Positions 22,851 through 32,380 of a stretch of DNA of 64,000 nt are shown here, one piece after another. The stretch is from Psychrosphaera sp. F3M07. Lineage in GTDB: Bacteria > Pseudomonadota > Gammaproteobacteria > Enterobacterales > Alteromonadaceae. A model generated the notes under the pieces. It saw only the letters and a list, made by a program, of their open reading frames with translations. It had not been told where the DNA came from and did no database searches. The translations under genes were made by a program, and so were the position numbers. The stretch is from the NCBI RefSeq assembly GCF_018860345.1, contig NZ_JAHKPJ010000021.1, positions 429,173 to 493,172 on the forward strand, read 5' to 3'. Position 1 is the stretch's first letter. The number at the start of each line of letters is the position of its first letter.

Positions 22851-22883
22851 AATAAGCCCACTAATTTAGTGGGCTTATTTTTT
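22851..22883 (+). terminator. terminator after sppA
   Basis: Long inverted repeat AATAAGCCCACTAA/TTAGTGGGCTTATT followed by a run of T residues. Confidence 0.88.
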
Positions 22884-22911
22884 TGCCCATAACGCTATAT
22901 TGAGACAATTA

Positions 22912-23946
22912 ATGACATCTGCTAAAAAACGAATATATATCGCCTATACTGGCGGCACAATTGGGATGAAAAAGTCACCTAACGGTTATATACCAGTTGA
23001 GGGTTATGTCACTGATGTTTTAAATTCGATGACGGAACTAAATCGTCCAGAAATGCCAGAGTTTACAATCTCAGAATTTTGCCCAGTATTAGATTCGAGC
23101 AACATGTCACCTAATGATTGGCAGAATATTGCTAATGATATAAAACAAAACTATCAATACTATGATGGCTTTGTCGTGTTACACGGCACTGATACTATGG
23201 CTTACACAGCCTCGGCTTTATCTTTTATGTTAGATAACTTAGATAAGCCAGTGATTGTCACCGGAAGTCAAATTCCCTTATCTCAGATCCGTTCAGATGG
23301 CTTACATAATTTATTAAATGCCTTGTATATCGCCGCTAACTACCCGATTAACGAAGTCACTTTATTCTTTAATAACCGCTTATACCGTGGGAACCGAGCG
23401 ACCAAAGCGGATGCTGACGGCTTTAATGCGTTTGACAGTCCAAATTTTCCACCCCTCATTGATGCTGGTATTCAAATAGAAGTAAATGCCGAAGCAATTA
23501 ATGCTCACCAATCTTTCACAAACATTAATACAAGCTTTAATGTCATTAACATTACGGACCAACCTATTGGAGTGGTAAGTTTATACCCTGGCATCTCACA
23601 CTTAGTGATCAAAAACATTTTGGCACAACCCGTTAACGCATTAATAATACAGAGTTATGGCGTAGGTAACGCACCAGAAAATAAAGCGTTATTAGCCGAA
23701 ATAGAAAGTGCTAACGACAGAGGTATATTAGTGGTCAACAGAACTCAATGCCATCGAGGAAGTGTTGATATGGAAGGTTACGCAACAGGGAAAGCCCTAC
23801 AAAGTGCTGGCGTATTGTCTGCACACGATATGACATTAGAAGCCTGCTTAACTAAAATACATCACTTACTAAGCCAAGACCTTAGTTTTGAGCAAGTTAG
23901 GCAGTTGTTTAGCCAAAATCTAAAAGGTGAAATGACCATAGATTAA
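22912..23946 (+). CDS. ansA: type I (cytoplasmic) L-asparaginase
   Basis: Hydrolyses L-asparagine to aspartate and ammonia. It has 344 residues from the ATG at 22912; the frame also opens at a TTG 12 bases earlier, with poor ribosome-site support for either. Both catalytic threonine motifs are present: YTGGTIGM at the N-terminus and LHGTDTMAYTASALSFM. No signal peptide fits the AnsA rather than the periplasmic AnsB type. The sppA-ansA order is shared with other gammaproteobacteria. Confidence 0.95.
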   Translation: MTSAKKRIYIAYTGGTIGMKKSPNGYIPVEGYVTDVLNSMTELNRPEMPEFTISEFCPVLDSSNMSPNDWQNIANDIKQNYQYYDGFVVLHGTDTMAYTASALSFMLDNLDKPVIVTGSQIPLSQIRSDGLHNLLNALYIAANYPINEVTLFFNNRLYRGNRATKADADGFNAFDSPNFPPLIDAGIQIEVNAEAINAHQSFTNINTSFNVINITDQPIGVVSLYPGISHLVIKNILAQPVNALIIQSYGVGNAPENKALLAEIESANDRGILVVNRTQCHRGSVDMEGYATGKALQSAGVLSAHDMTLEACLTKIHHLLSQDLSFEQVRQLFSQNLKGEMTID

Positions 23947-23976
23947 TTTGGCTGTTGATAAGATTACTTTATGATT

Positions 23977-24228
23977 TTACTTTTTATTTTTGACTAACCA
24001 CCCATTCAATAATTTAACTTGTCCACATTGCTGAGCAGCATAAGTTAATCGGATGGCATTACTTAATATAGTACTGTCATCCCAATCAGTAATGTTACGA
24101 ATTTCTGCTAAACAATCTTGTGCTTGTTCAGTTAAATATCCGCGAACTTCTTTTTTTCCAAGAGATTCTTTCTTTTCTCGGTAACGTTTTTGCTTCTCAG
24201 CGTTAGTTAATGGTGCTTTTTTAGCCAT
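23977..24228 (-). CDS. small basic protein, probable ribbon-helix-helix type
   Basis: An 83-residue protein with a lysine/arginine-rich start (NAEKQKRYREKKESLGKKE). A short strand (VRGYLT) and two helices (QAQDCLAEIRNITDWDD, STILSNAIRLTYAAQQ) follow, the layout of RHH DNA-binding proteins such as replication copy regulators. No partner gene, toxin or operon is seen. The family call is by pattern only. Confidence 0.6.
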   Translation of the reverse strand: MAKKAPLTNAEKQKRYREKKESLGKKEVRGYLTEQAQDCLAEIRNITDWDDSTILSNAIRLTYAAQQCGQVKLLNGWLVKNKK

Positions 24229-24258
24229 AATATCAAATATATCACTGTTCAGAGTTGT

Positions 24259-24280
24259 TTAGCGTACAAGTGTTCGCTAA
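24259..24280. promoter_or_regulatory. FabR-type operator upstream of fabA
   Basis: A 22-base near-palindrome centred on AGCGTACAAGTGTTCGCT with matching TTAGCG/CGCTAA outer arms. It agrees with the FabR operator known from fabA and fabB promoters, which controls the unsaturated to saturated fatty acid ratio. It lies 40 bases before the fabA ATG. Confidence 0.85.
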
Positions 24281-24320
24281 GATTTGCGCCCTACTTCTTG
24301 TAACTAGTATAAGTTTATTT

Positions 24321-24836
24321 ATGTCACAAAAAAACAGCTTTGATAAAAACGATTTAATCGCATGTGGAAACGGCGAGTTATTTGGTGAAGGTAATGCACG
24401 TTTACCATCAGATAATATGTTAATGATGGACCGCATTGTTAAGATCACAGACGAAGGTGGTAAATACGGAAAAGGTGAAATCATTGCCGAATTAGATATT
24501 ACATCTGATCTATGGTTCTTTGATTGTCATTTTAAAGGTGACCCAGTAATGCCTGGTTGCCTTGGACTAGATGCTATGTGGCAACTTATTGGGTTTTTCT
24601 TAGGTTGGTCTGGTGGACCTGGTAGAGGCCGAGCTTTAGGTGTTGGTGAAGTTAAATTTACGGGTCAGGTTTTACCTACTGCGAAAAAAGTTACTTACCG
24701 TATAGATTTAAAACGTGTAATTAAACGTAAGTTATTTATGGGTTTAGGTGATGGCGTTGTAGAAGTAGATGGTAAAAAAATCTACGAAGCTAACGATTTA
24801 AAAGTTGGTTTGTTCACGGATACATCATCGTTCTAA
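24321..24836 (+). CDS. fabA: 3-hydroxydecanoyl-[ACP] dehydratase/isomerase
   Basis: Dehydrates 3-hydroxydecanoyl-ACP and isomerises it to cis-3-decenoyl-ACP, the branch to unsaturated fatty acids. I use the ATG at 24321 (171 residues, standard length) and not the longer open frame from 24255, which would run through the operator. Catalytic His70 ([14 protein letters not shown]) and Asp84 (GLDAMWQL) fall at the same numbers as in E. coli. Confidence 0.97.
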   Translation: MSQKNSFDKNDLIACGNGELFGEGNARLPSDNMLMMDRIVKITDEGGKYGKGEIIAELDITSDLWFFDCHFKGDPVMPGCLGLDAMWQLIGFFLGWSGGPGRGRALGVGEVKFTGQVLPTAKKVTYRIDLKRVIKRKLFMGLGDGVVEVDGKKIYEANDLKVGLFTDTSSF

Positions 24837-24857
24837 CATCTTGTTTGTTTAAGATAC

Positions 24858-24886
24858 AAAAAAGCCCGTTTGATACGGGCTTTTTT
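24858..24886. terminator. bidirectional terminator between fabA and rmf
   Basis: Stem AAAAAAGCCCGT/ACGGGCTTTTTT with a five-base loop. A and T tracts on the two sides suit both convergent genes. Confidence 0.9.
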
Positions 24887-24904
24887 GTTAATAATTTATT
24901 GAGG

Positions 24905-25078
24905 TTATTTAAATAACCCGTCGTTTTTATCGCCTATGGCTTCGCGCCATCCTCCTAACCACTGCGATTTACTTTCCATCTGCTGATATGGGCATGCCTC
25001 GCGGGAGCGTCCTGTAATGCCAGCTTTATATCCTTGTGAATGAGCTCTGTCTAACCGATCACGTTTCTGTCTTTTCAT
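24905..25078 (-). CDS. rmf: ribosome modulation factor
   Basis: A 57-residue basic protein that dimerises 70S ribosomes into inactive 100S particles in stationary phase. It begins MKRQKRDRLDRAHSQGYKAG and has the typical SREACPY, WLGGWREA and C-terminal NDG segments of RMF. It lies convergent beside fabA, the same neighbour as in enterobacteria. An AAGGAACTGCC-type ribosome site lies just upstream of the ATG. Confidence 0.96.
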   Translation of the reverse strand: MKRQKRDRLDRAHSQGYKAGITGRSREACPYQQMESKSQWLGGWREAIGDKNDGLFK

Positions 25079-25202
25079 TGGCAGTTCCTTAATATATTTA
25101 TTTTTGGAATTTTCAAGATGTGCTTAAAACACTTGTATATGAATAGACAAATTTTAAAGTTTGATCAATGACTTTTTTTACAATTTTATGACAGATAAAA
25201 GT

Positions 25203-25228
25203 AAGCCCATGAATGACATGGGCTTTTT
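25203..25228. terminator. hairpin downstream of the DUF3466 gene
   Basis: Stem AAGCCCATG/CATGGGCTT with a five-base loop. A T run follows on the + side, and TTACTTTT follows on the minus side. It ends the DUF3466 gene. Confidence 0.65.
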
Positions 25229-25244
25229 CATATAGAATGCTTAG

Positions 25245-26909
25245 TTATATAGAACGGCGTCTAATATACAAAAGTGAACTGAGAAATAAAATAAAGACAG
25301 GCGCGGTAGATAAACCCTTTCTTTCGTATTTTGGGTTTTCAATATCACTACAATCTTCTATTTCACCTGAATCAATTGGTGATAACAAAACAGATACTGC
25401 AACTTGCTCAGTGTAAGATGCGCCTGCTGAATCATAATAAATGTCACCATTAGAATCTCTCAACTCAACACGTTTTAATGCAGTAGCTGCGATTTGATTA
25501 TTGTTATTAATGCTTTTCATTTCAACAATTTCAAATTCAGAATTACATTCGGTTAAATCATTAATATCAAAAAACGATTTAGTATTGATGTTATAAATAA
25601 AACCATGTTTTCTACGAACCGATTCAGTTGTAATTTCGTATTCAGCTTCTCCAACCACAATGCCTAAATCATTAATAGAATTAGCAGTACTTTCTGCCGT
25701 TGGATAAAACGTGGTTGGTGTATCAAACGTATCGTTATTTATGTCGTAGATAAAAAACTCATCATTCAGTTCATTGTTATAAACGGTTTGAACTTTACCG
25801 ATGACAATATTAGAACTGTTAATGTCCGTTGCATAACCGGCATCATATAAATCCACATCGATTAACGTTTTTGTCCCTTCAGAGCCAAATAGTAAAGGTT
25901 GTGGATAAAATTGAACGATAGGATCGTTATCTTTGCTATGAACATGCCCATAACCAACACCAACACCAAATTCATTTACTGCTGCTATCGTCGCTGTATA
26001 ATTTGAAGTTTGAGTTTCTGTGGGTGTAAAAGCGATATCAAACTCTGTGCTGCTCAAAACTTCACCAGTGTCATCAATTTGCCAAATATAAGGTTTTGTT
26101 TTGTAAATAGTGCCTGAAGTTTGTTTGGACCAAACACACACTAATAAAGGTGCACCTTCACCATCACAATCGGTTTCAATAGAAACTTGAGCTGATTCAA
26201 TAAGGCCTGTAGATGAATATCCAGCTATATAACCAGAATTACTGATGTCTACTGCAGAAGTAAGCCCACCGTACTCGCTAAAAACCGGTTCAATAAGCTT
26301 AGTCACGCCATTTAAATATATGGTTGCACGAGTTTTGTAATCACGTTGCCAAAATTTAAATTCTGTTTCTACACCCTCTTCGCTGGTTATAACAAAGTCG
26401 ACCGGTATAAATGGCGCAGAAGCAGTTCCAACCGCAATATCACTAGAATTTATTGCATTCAACTGTTCAACATTACTGCCAGTGTATTCACCTAACTCAG
26501 CATCAACATAATCGGTTAATGCAACTAAGTTAGTTTCATTGCCTGAGTATATAAAAGATTTAGAATCGCCAATCTTTTGAAACAGTGGGCTCGATAATCC
26601 GGCTAATGTAGATTTAAGGCAAAACGTAGAGGTTGCATCAAAGACACCAGATGACAATTCTGCATCTGATAAATCACATGCTGTTTTGTACGTATCTTCT
26701 AAATAAGGTTCTAAATAAAACGGGAAATTAAAGCTATCTCTTACGACTCCAACGACGGTACCCGAGTCATTTAATCCCATTGAAAAATGTTGTCTATATT
26801 TTTCTAAAGGTGCAATTTCTTTAATTTCATATTGTGCTGCAAAGGCTTGACCTGAATGAGCAATGAATGCTGTTGCCAGCAAAGATGTTATAAACAATTT
26901 TGATTTCAA
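25245..26909 (-). CDS. DUF3466 family exported protein
   Basis: A 554-residue exported protein of the DUF3466 family, restricted to marine gammaproteobacteria. Features are a signal peptide (SLLATAFIAHSGQAFA), many repeated GxxVGxxx beta-propeller-like units (NDSGTVVGVV, NSSDIAVGTA, NDLGIVVGEA), and a C-terminal hydrophobic stretch then RRRS (APVFILFLSSLLYIRRRS), which looks like a membrane anchor or sorting tail. It lies 16 bases after uup. The function is unknown. Confidence 0.8.
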   Translation of the reverse strand: MKSKLFITSLLATAFIAHSGQAFAAQYEIKEIAPLEKYRQHFSMGLNDSGTVVGVVRDSFNFPFYLEPYLEDTYKTACDLSDAELSSGVFDATSTFCLKSTLAGLSSPLFQKIGDSKSFIYSGNETNLVALTDYVDAELGEYTGSNVEQLNAINSSDIAVGTASAPFIPVDFVITSEEGVETEFKFWQRDYKTRATIYLNGVTKLIEPVFSEYGGLTSAVDISNSGYIAGYSSTGLIESAQVSIETDCDGEGAPLLVCVWSKQTSGTIYKTKPYIWQIDDTGEVLSSTEFDIAFTPTETQTSNYTATIAAVNEFGVGVGYGHVHSKDNDPIVQFYPQPLLFGSEGTKTLIDVDLYDAGYATDINSSNIVIGKVQTVYNNELNDEFFIYDINNDTFDTPTTFYPTAESTANSINDLGIVVGEAEYEITTESVRRKHGFIYNINTKSFFDINDLTECNSEFEIVEMKSINNNNQIAATALKRVELRDSNGDIYYDSAGASYTEQVAVSVLLSPIDSGEIEDCSDIENPKYERKGLSTAPVFILFLSSLLYIRRRSI

Positions 26910-26925
26910 AATAATACTACCTAAT

Positions 26926-28833
26926 TCAATTTTGTTGTTTTTGTTCTAGCTCTTCCCAGCGAGAATAAGCAACTTCGAGCTTCGACTCAGTTTCAGCTAA
27001 TTGGTTCAATTTGGCTGAAGTAAAATCGCTATCTTGTTTGAAAAAGTCTGAGGAATTAACGATTTCCTGGATTTCAGAAAGTGTGGACTCTAAGTCTTCT
27101 AACAATTTTGGCAGTGATTCTAACTCTGTCGACTCCTTGTATGAAAGCTTTTTCTTTGTTTTGTTAGGAGCAACGTCGTTTTTGTTTTTTGATTTATCAG
27201 CAACTGCTGTTTTTTCAACAGACTTAGATTGTTTAGGAGCAATACGCTTTAAATAATCTTCGTAGTCCTGATAACCACCCACGACTTTATTAATGATGGC
27301 ATTACCTTCAAAAGCCCAAATAGAAGTGGCTGTATTATCAATAAATTCACGGTCATGGCTTACAAGTAAAACCGTACCTTCATAGTTAGCAACTAACTCT
27401 TCTAATAATTCTAATGTTTCCACATCTAAATCATTAGTCGGTTCGTCTAGAATCAAAAGATTTGATGGTTTTACGAATAACTTAGCAAGTAACAAACGGT
27501 TTTTCTCACCGCCTGATAACGCTTTAACTGGGGTTCTTGAACGTTCAGGTGGAAATAAAAAGTCTTGAAGATAACTTAATACATGACGAGTTCCGCCATT
27601 AAATTCGACTTCTTGTTTACCTTCAGCAACATTATCTTGAACACTTTGCTCTTCATTAAGTGCTAATCGGTGTTGATCAAAATACGCAACTTTTAAGTTT
27701 TCACCTATTTTAACTATGCCTTCGTCTGGTTCAATTTGCCCCATCATCAGTTTTATTAAGGTAGATTTACCAATCCCGTTTGGTCCAACCAAGGCAATTC
27801 TATCGCCACGTGCGACTAATGCATCAAAATCACTAATAAGGGTTCTAGATTTAATAGAAAATGAGATATTGATTGTTTCAAAGACTTTCTTGGCAGACTT
27901 ATCACCTGCTTGAATAGACATTTTCGCATTTTTAGGCGCATCAATTCTAGCACCACGTTCATTACGTAATGCTTTTAATGCTCTTACACGGCCTTCATTA
28001 CGAGTACGTCTGGCTTTTATACCTTGTCTTATCCATACTTCTTCTTGAGCAAGCTTTTTATCAAACAGTGCATTCTGCTGCTCTTCAACTTCTAACAAGC
28101 GTTGCTTTTCTTCAAGGTAATATTCATAAGTACCTTCAAACGACACTAAATTACCACGGTCTAAATCGATAATACGTGTTGCTAAACTTCTTATAAACGC
28201 CCTGTCATGCGAAATAAATACAATCGCGCCAGTGAATTCTTTTAAGAAAGTTTCTAACCATTGAATAGCGTCTATGTCCAAATGGTTGGTAGGTTCATCT
28301 AGCAGTAAAACATCGGGTTGTTTAACCAAAGCTCTTGCTAGCGCTAATTTTCTTAACCAACCACCTGATAACTTATTAATGTCTTGTTCAGGCTCTAAAC
28401 CTAATTTTGTTAGTGTTTGGCTGATCGTTGTTTCTAATGTCCAACCATGGGCTTGTTCAATTTTGTTTTGAACTTGCTCTAATTTATCCATAAGGTTTGG
28501 TTCATCAGCAACTTTCATTGCTAACTCATTGTATTCATCCATTAACTGCTTAACTTCTTGCAGTCCTTCTGAGACAAATTCAAACACAGTACCATGTTGT
28601 CCACGAGGTGGATCTTGTTCTAATCTGGCAACAATAACGTCACTAACAATTTGTACTTTGCCATCATCTAACGTTAAGTCTTTGTTAATGATCTTCAATA
28701 AAGAAGATTTCCCTGCACCATTACGTCCAACAATACATACACGTTCACCTGTATTTAATTGAAAGTCGGCTTTATCTAATATTGGGTTGGTACCAAAGGC
28801 AAGTTGTGCCTTTGAAAGTCTAACTAATTCCAT
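26926..28833 (-). CDS. uup: ABC-F family ATPase Uup
   Basis: A soluble tandem ABC ATPase of 635 residues acting on ribosomes or DNA structures; no membrane domain. The two cassettes have Walker A GRNGAGKSS and GPNGIGKST, signatures LSGGWLRK and LSGGEKNR, and Walker B LLLDEPTNHLD and LILDEPTNDLD. A linker with basic RRTRNEGRVRALKALR and a C-terminal coiled-coil domain (after residue 560) complete the Uup plan. Its start overlaps the end of the glutaredoxin-like gene by 14 bases. Confidence 0.95.
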   Translation of the reverse strand: MELVRLSKAQLAFGTNPILDKADFQLNTGERVCIVGRNGAGKSSLLKIINKDLTLDDGKVQIVSDVIVARLEQDPPRGQHGTVFEFVSEGLQEVKQLMDEYNELAMKVADEPNLMDKLEQVQNKIEQAHGWTLETTISQTLTKLGLEPEQDINKLSGGWLRKLALARALVKQPDVLLLDEPTNHLDIDAIQWLETFLKEFTGAIVFISHDRAFIRSLATRIIDLDRGNLVSFEGTYEYYLEEKQRLLEVEEQQNALFDKKLAQEEVWIRQGIKARRTRNEGRVRALKALRNERGARIDAPKNAKMSIQAGDKSAKKVFETINISFSIKSRTLISDFDALVARGDRIALVGPNGIGKSTLIKLMMGQIEPDEGIVKIGENLKVAYFDQHRLALNEEQSVQDNVAEGKQEVEFNGGTRHVLSYLQDFLFPPERSRTPVKALSGGEKNRLLLAKLFVKPSNLLILDEPTNDLDVETLELLEELVANYEGTVLLVSHDREFIDNTATSIWAFEGNAIINKVVGGYQDYEDYLKRIAPKQSKSVEKTAVADKSKNKNDVAPNKTKKKLSYKESTELESLPKLLEDLESTLSEIQEIVNSSDFFKQDSDFTSAKLNQLAETESKLEVAYSRWEELEQKQQN

Positions 28834-29062
28834 AAAATTTCAAATACTGCTTAATTTGTTCTGCGTCAAATGGCCAAAACAGGCCTTGTTCTTCGCGTTC
28901 CACCAATAACACTGGGATATATGTACCATATAAATGTACTAAATTATCATCTTCAACAATATCTACGATAGTTGGAGACAACCCCACGGATTGGCATAAA
29001 GTAAGGGCGTCATTACATAAATGACACCCATCGGTTGAATATAAAAATACTTGTTTAGGCAT
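28820..29062 (-). CDS. glutaredoxin-like protein (DUF836 type)
   Basis: An 80-residue thioredoxin-fold protein with the redox motif CHLC near the N-terminus (YSTDGCHLCNDAL), TYIPVLLVER as the cis-proline strand and a short C-terminal helix. I take the ATG at 29062; a GTG lies just before it. It sits between rlmKL (10 bases) and uup (overlap), a conserved order, so the three genes are one unit. The substrate is unknown. Confidence 0.88.
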   Translation of the reverse strand: MPKQVFLYSTDGCHLCNDALTLCQSVGLSPTIVDIVEDDNLVHLYGTYIPVLLVEREEQGLFWPFDAEQIKQYLKFYGIS

Positions 29063-29071
29063 CACAAAACT

Positions 29072-31192
29072 CTAGTTTAATGACAACTTCCAACAATGAT
29101 GGATTTTACTATTACGTTGAAAATCTTCTGGTAACGTTTGTTTGGTCATATCTTTTATCACAAAACCTAGCGCTTCAATGGCACTTGAGTCCAATTTAAA
29201 GTTACGTAAGTTGTTTGAAAATAAAATTTCACCACCTAGATGTAAACGATGTTTTACCAGTTCAATGATTTCAACATGGTCACGTTGTACATCCCAAGTT
29301 CTATCCATTTTCTTTGAGTTAGAAAAACTAGGTGGATCTAAAAACACTAAATCAAATTTATCTTGAGACTTAGACAACCAATCTAAACAATCAGCACGTT
29401 GGAAAAAATGATTCTTGGTATCAATTTTATTTAATCTGAAGTTATCTTCACACCAATCTATATAAGTGTTCGACATATCTACGCTAGTCACGCGACTTGC
29501 ACCAGCCAACGCAGCATGAACTGACACACTACCAGTGTAAGAAAATAGATTAAGTACGCTTTTACCATTACACCAAGACGCAAACTCTTTACGAGTTGAA
29601 CGGTGATCTAAGAATAAACCCGTGTCTAAGTAGTCATGAATATTAACGTAAAATTGAGCATTAAACTCGTTGACGGTAAATCGATGAAATTTACTGTCTT
29701 CTTTTTGATATTGATCTTTGCCTTTTTGCGATTTACGTACTTTTAAAGCAAACGTACTTTCGTCCAAATCAAATTTTTGTTGCAAAATACTTAATACATC
29801 TAATAAACGTTGTTCCGCTAAATTAGCGTTTACCGTTTTAGGTGCTTGGTATTCGTATACAACAATTTTACCCGCGTAATAATCTACCGCTACATTGTAT
29901 TCAGGAATGTCTGCGTCGTATATACGGTAACATTCAATATTTTCTTTTTTAGCCCATTTAGTTAAGCGTTTTAAGTTCTTTTCTAAACGCCCTTCAAATG
30001 CTTGACCGTCTTTACTTAAATAGTATTTACCGTTTTTAGCACTTTCAGATAATTCACATTGCTGAGGCGTTAAATGATAGTTAGTTAAAATCGTCTCAAT
30101 CTGGCCATTTTTTAACTTAAACTCTTTGCTTTTTTGTAAGCGTAATAGTTTTATTAACATAGGTTGGCTAGATAATAAGGACACATGCCAATTTTCATAG
30201 TTCTGTTTAAAGTTAAGTCCCAAACGTTTGAATAATGACAACAATACAATGGACTCACCAAGTCGTTCACCATATGGTGGATTAGAAACAATCCAACCTG
30301 GCTCTAATGATTTAGACACGGTTGCTTTTGAAGCGTCTTGCTGAGCAATAGTGATCACATCTTCTAAACCCGCGTTTTCTACATTAAGCATTGCTTTATC
30401 GACGACGTATTTTGAAATCTCAAAACCAATGAATGTGGTCGACGCTGAAACTTCTTGTGCAATAGTTTCATCACGCAACGCTTCATACTTAAACACACTA
30501 AATTCAGGATGTTTAACAAATGGGAAACTGCGTTTATTTAAACCCGGTGCGCGCTTCATGTGTATATTAGCGGCTTCAATTAAAATAGTGCCTGAACCTG
30601 CAAACATATCAACAAATGGACTTTTTTCATCCCAACCACTTCGTTTTATAATGGCTGCGGCCAAATGTTCTTTTAACGGTGCAGCACCTTGTTCCGTTCT
30701 AAAGCCGCGCTGATGCAAAGATGGACCAGAAAAGTCTACATAAATCTTACATTTACCTTTGAACAAACGGGCTTGAATTCTGATGTCTGGGTTTTCTTTA
30801 TCTATATCTGGACGACGACCTGACTCTTCTCTTAAATTGTCTACGATAGCGTCTTTGACGATTAATGCACCAAACTGTGTATTTCTTATACTTTTGTCAG
30901 TCCCTACAAACTCAACCGAAAAAGAACGACATTTTGTAAAGTATGGGTGCCAATCAAAGCCTAAGACGCCATTATAGATGTCATCTTTCTCACTTCCGCG
31001 TACTTCTGTAACGTGTCTTAACACTCGAGTTGCTAATCGAGACCACAAACATATTTTTTGTGCGACCTCGAAAGTGGCAGTAAAATACACAGACTGCATT
31101 TTATGGTTTACGTCAGTTGCCCCCAACTCAGTAAGTTCGGTGGCTAAAAGAGGTTCAATTCCGGCGGATGTAAGAGCTATAAAATTAGGCAT
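29072..31192 (-). CDS. rlmL: bifunctional 23S rRNA methyltransferase RlmKL
   Basis: Methylates G2445 (RlmL half) and G2069 (RlmK half) of 23S rRNA. It has 706 residues from the ATG at 31192, which begins MPNFIALTSAGIEPLLATEL like family N-termini; the frame opens ten codons earlier. A THUMP domain comes first, then SAM site VDMFAGSGTILIEA and catalytic SNPPYGERLG. The second methylase follows, with VLNLFSYTGSVSVHAALAGA and LDPPSFSNS. Confidence 0.95.
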   Translation of the reverse strand: MPNFIALTSAGIEPLLATELTELGATDVNHKMQSVYFTATFEVAQKICLWSRLATRVLRHVTEVRGSEKDDIYNGVLGFDWHPYFTKCRSFSVEFVGTDKSIRNTQFGALIVKDAIVDNLREESGRRPDIDKENPDIRIQARLFKGKCKIYVDFSGPSLHQRGFRTEQGAAPLKEHLAAAIIKRSGWDEKSPFVDMFAGSGTILIEAANIHMKRAPGLNKRSFPFVKHPEFSVFKYEALRDETIAQEVSASTTFIGFEISKYVVDKAMLNVENAGLEDVITIAQQDASKATVSKSLEPGWIVSNPPYGERLGESIVLLSLFKRLGLNFKQNYENWHVSLLSSQPMLIKLLRLQKSKEFKLKNGQIETILTNYHLTPQQCELSESAKNGKYYLSKDGQAFEGRLEKNLKRLTKWAKKENIECYRIYDADIPEYNVAVDYYAGKIVVYEYQAPKTVNANLAEQRLLDVLSILQQKFDLDESTFALKVRKSQKGKDQYQKEDSKFHRFTVNEFNAQFYVNIHDYLDTGLFLDHRSTRKEFASWCNGKSVLNLFSYTGSVSVHAALAGASRVTSVDMSNTYIDWCEDNFRLNKIDTKNHFFQRADCLDWLSKSQDKFDLVFLDPPSFSNSKKMDRTWDVQRDHVEIIELVKHRLHLGGEILFSNNLRNFKLDSSAIEALGFVIKDMTKQTLPEDFQRNSKIHHCWKLSLN

Positions 31193-31274
31193 AAGATCAA
31201 AAGTTAGTAAATTTGGCATCATTATAGCAAATTTACGTAAAAGACCTATTTATTACAGTTTTTTAATTTATCTC

Positions 31275-31302
31275 TTGCATAAATAATTTTAAACATTATT
31301 AT
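31275..31302 (+). promoter_or_regulatory. probable promoter of the initiator tRNA cluster
   Basis: TTGCAT and TATTAT boxes spaced 16 bases, followed by a GC-rich start region (ACGCACCTCG) of the kind seen in stringently controlled stable-RNA promoters. It lies about 75 bases before the first tRNA. Confidence 0.5.
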
Positions 31303-31381
31303 ACGCACCTCGTTGAGACAGAGAGTCTTAAACGAAAAACAAGGTCAAATTGCAAAGACCATAAAATAGCAAAAATAGTGT

Positions 31382-31458
<77 letters not shown>

Positions 31459-31522
31459 ATTCTTACAATATGAATTAAAACTATTGTGGCTTGTTTAACT
31501 TTTATTAGTTAAACCATTCGGA

Positions 31523-31599
<77 letters not shown>

Positions 31600-31661
31600 A
31601 TTCTTACAATATGAATTAAAACTATTGTGGCTTGTTTAACTGTTCAGTTAAACCATTCGGA

Positions 31662-31738
<77 letters not shown>

Positions 31739-31759
31739 ATTTCATATTTCATATTTTTA

Positions 31760-31930
31760 AATCTCTAAGTCGTAGGTTCGCTCTTTACAAAAGACGCTGC
31801 TACCGCAACCAACATTTCAAATTCTAAAATATCTATATTTAACTAGTAGGTTCGCTATTACAAAAAATTGTTACTCCAGTAACATATTTCATATATTTTT
31901 TAGGGCAAAAGTTCGCTCTACACTATCAAT
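31760..31930 (+). repeat. degenerate tandem remnants of the tRNA 3' half
   Basis: GTCGTAGGTTC at 31770-31780 and CTACCGCAACCA at 31800-31811 repeat the T-arm and 3' end of the intact tRNAs with the middle altered. GTAGGTTCGCT recurs at 31846-31856, and GTTCGCT at 31911-31917. Steps are 74 and 61 bases, and each unit is preceded by an AT-rich CATATTTCATA-like stretch. They have no 5' halves and cannot fold as tRNAs. Confidence 0.65.
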
Positions 31931-32380
31931 TTATATTTCTCACGTTGTAGCTTCACTGGTCATAAAATAATTCAGCTCCCCTATTCTGCTATTTAAATTA
32001 TATTCACCAGATTTAATATCGGCATTTTGATTTTAGAAACTATATTTTCAGCTCTAGGTTTCATAACTAAAGTTACTTCGCGTTTTAAAAATGTATTTAA
32101 ATGAAATTAATGTTTTACCAAAAGTAATTTTGTTAATTGTAAACTAAATACTTTGATTGAAGCGGCATTTTACGTAAAGTAACAACAATAGATGATATAT
32201 TCATTTATTACCTTTTTAGTACGATAGCTTTAACTTAAGGCTTAAATACAAAATTGATATCTGTAACAGATTTTGTAGGGCTAAGACTTAATAAGTGTAT
32301 ATTCAATTTATTATTGCCTTAGATATAGTTATTCATTGAAGCTCACGTAATTTATTACTAATAACAAGTTAAAAGACCAT
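31931..32380. other. AT-rich gene-free stretch before the cytochrome gene
   Basis: No open frame of note, RNA gene or clear hairpin seen. It presumably holds the promoter of the octaheme cytochrome, but no convincing -35/-10 pair or known operator was found. Confidence 0.5.

Noticed and set aside
24255-24320. Longer N-terminus of FabA
   Set aside because: It would translate through the FabR operator, and starting at 24321 puts His70 and Asp84 at their standard numbers.
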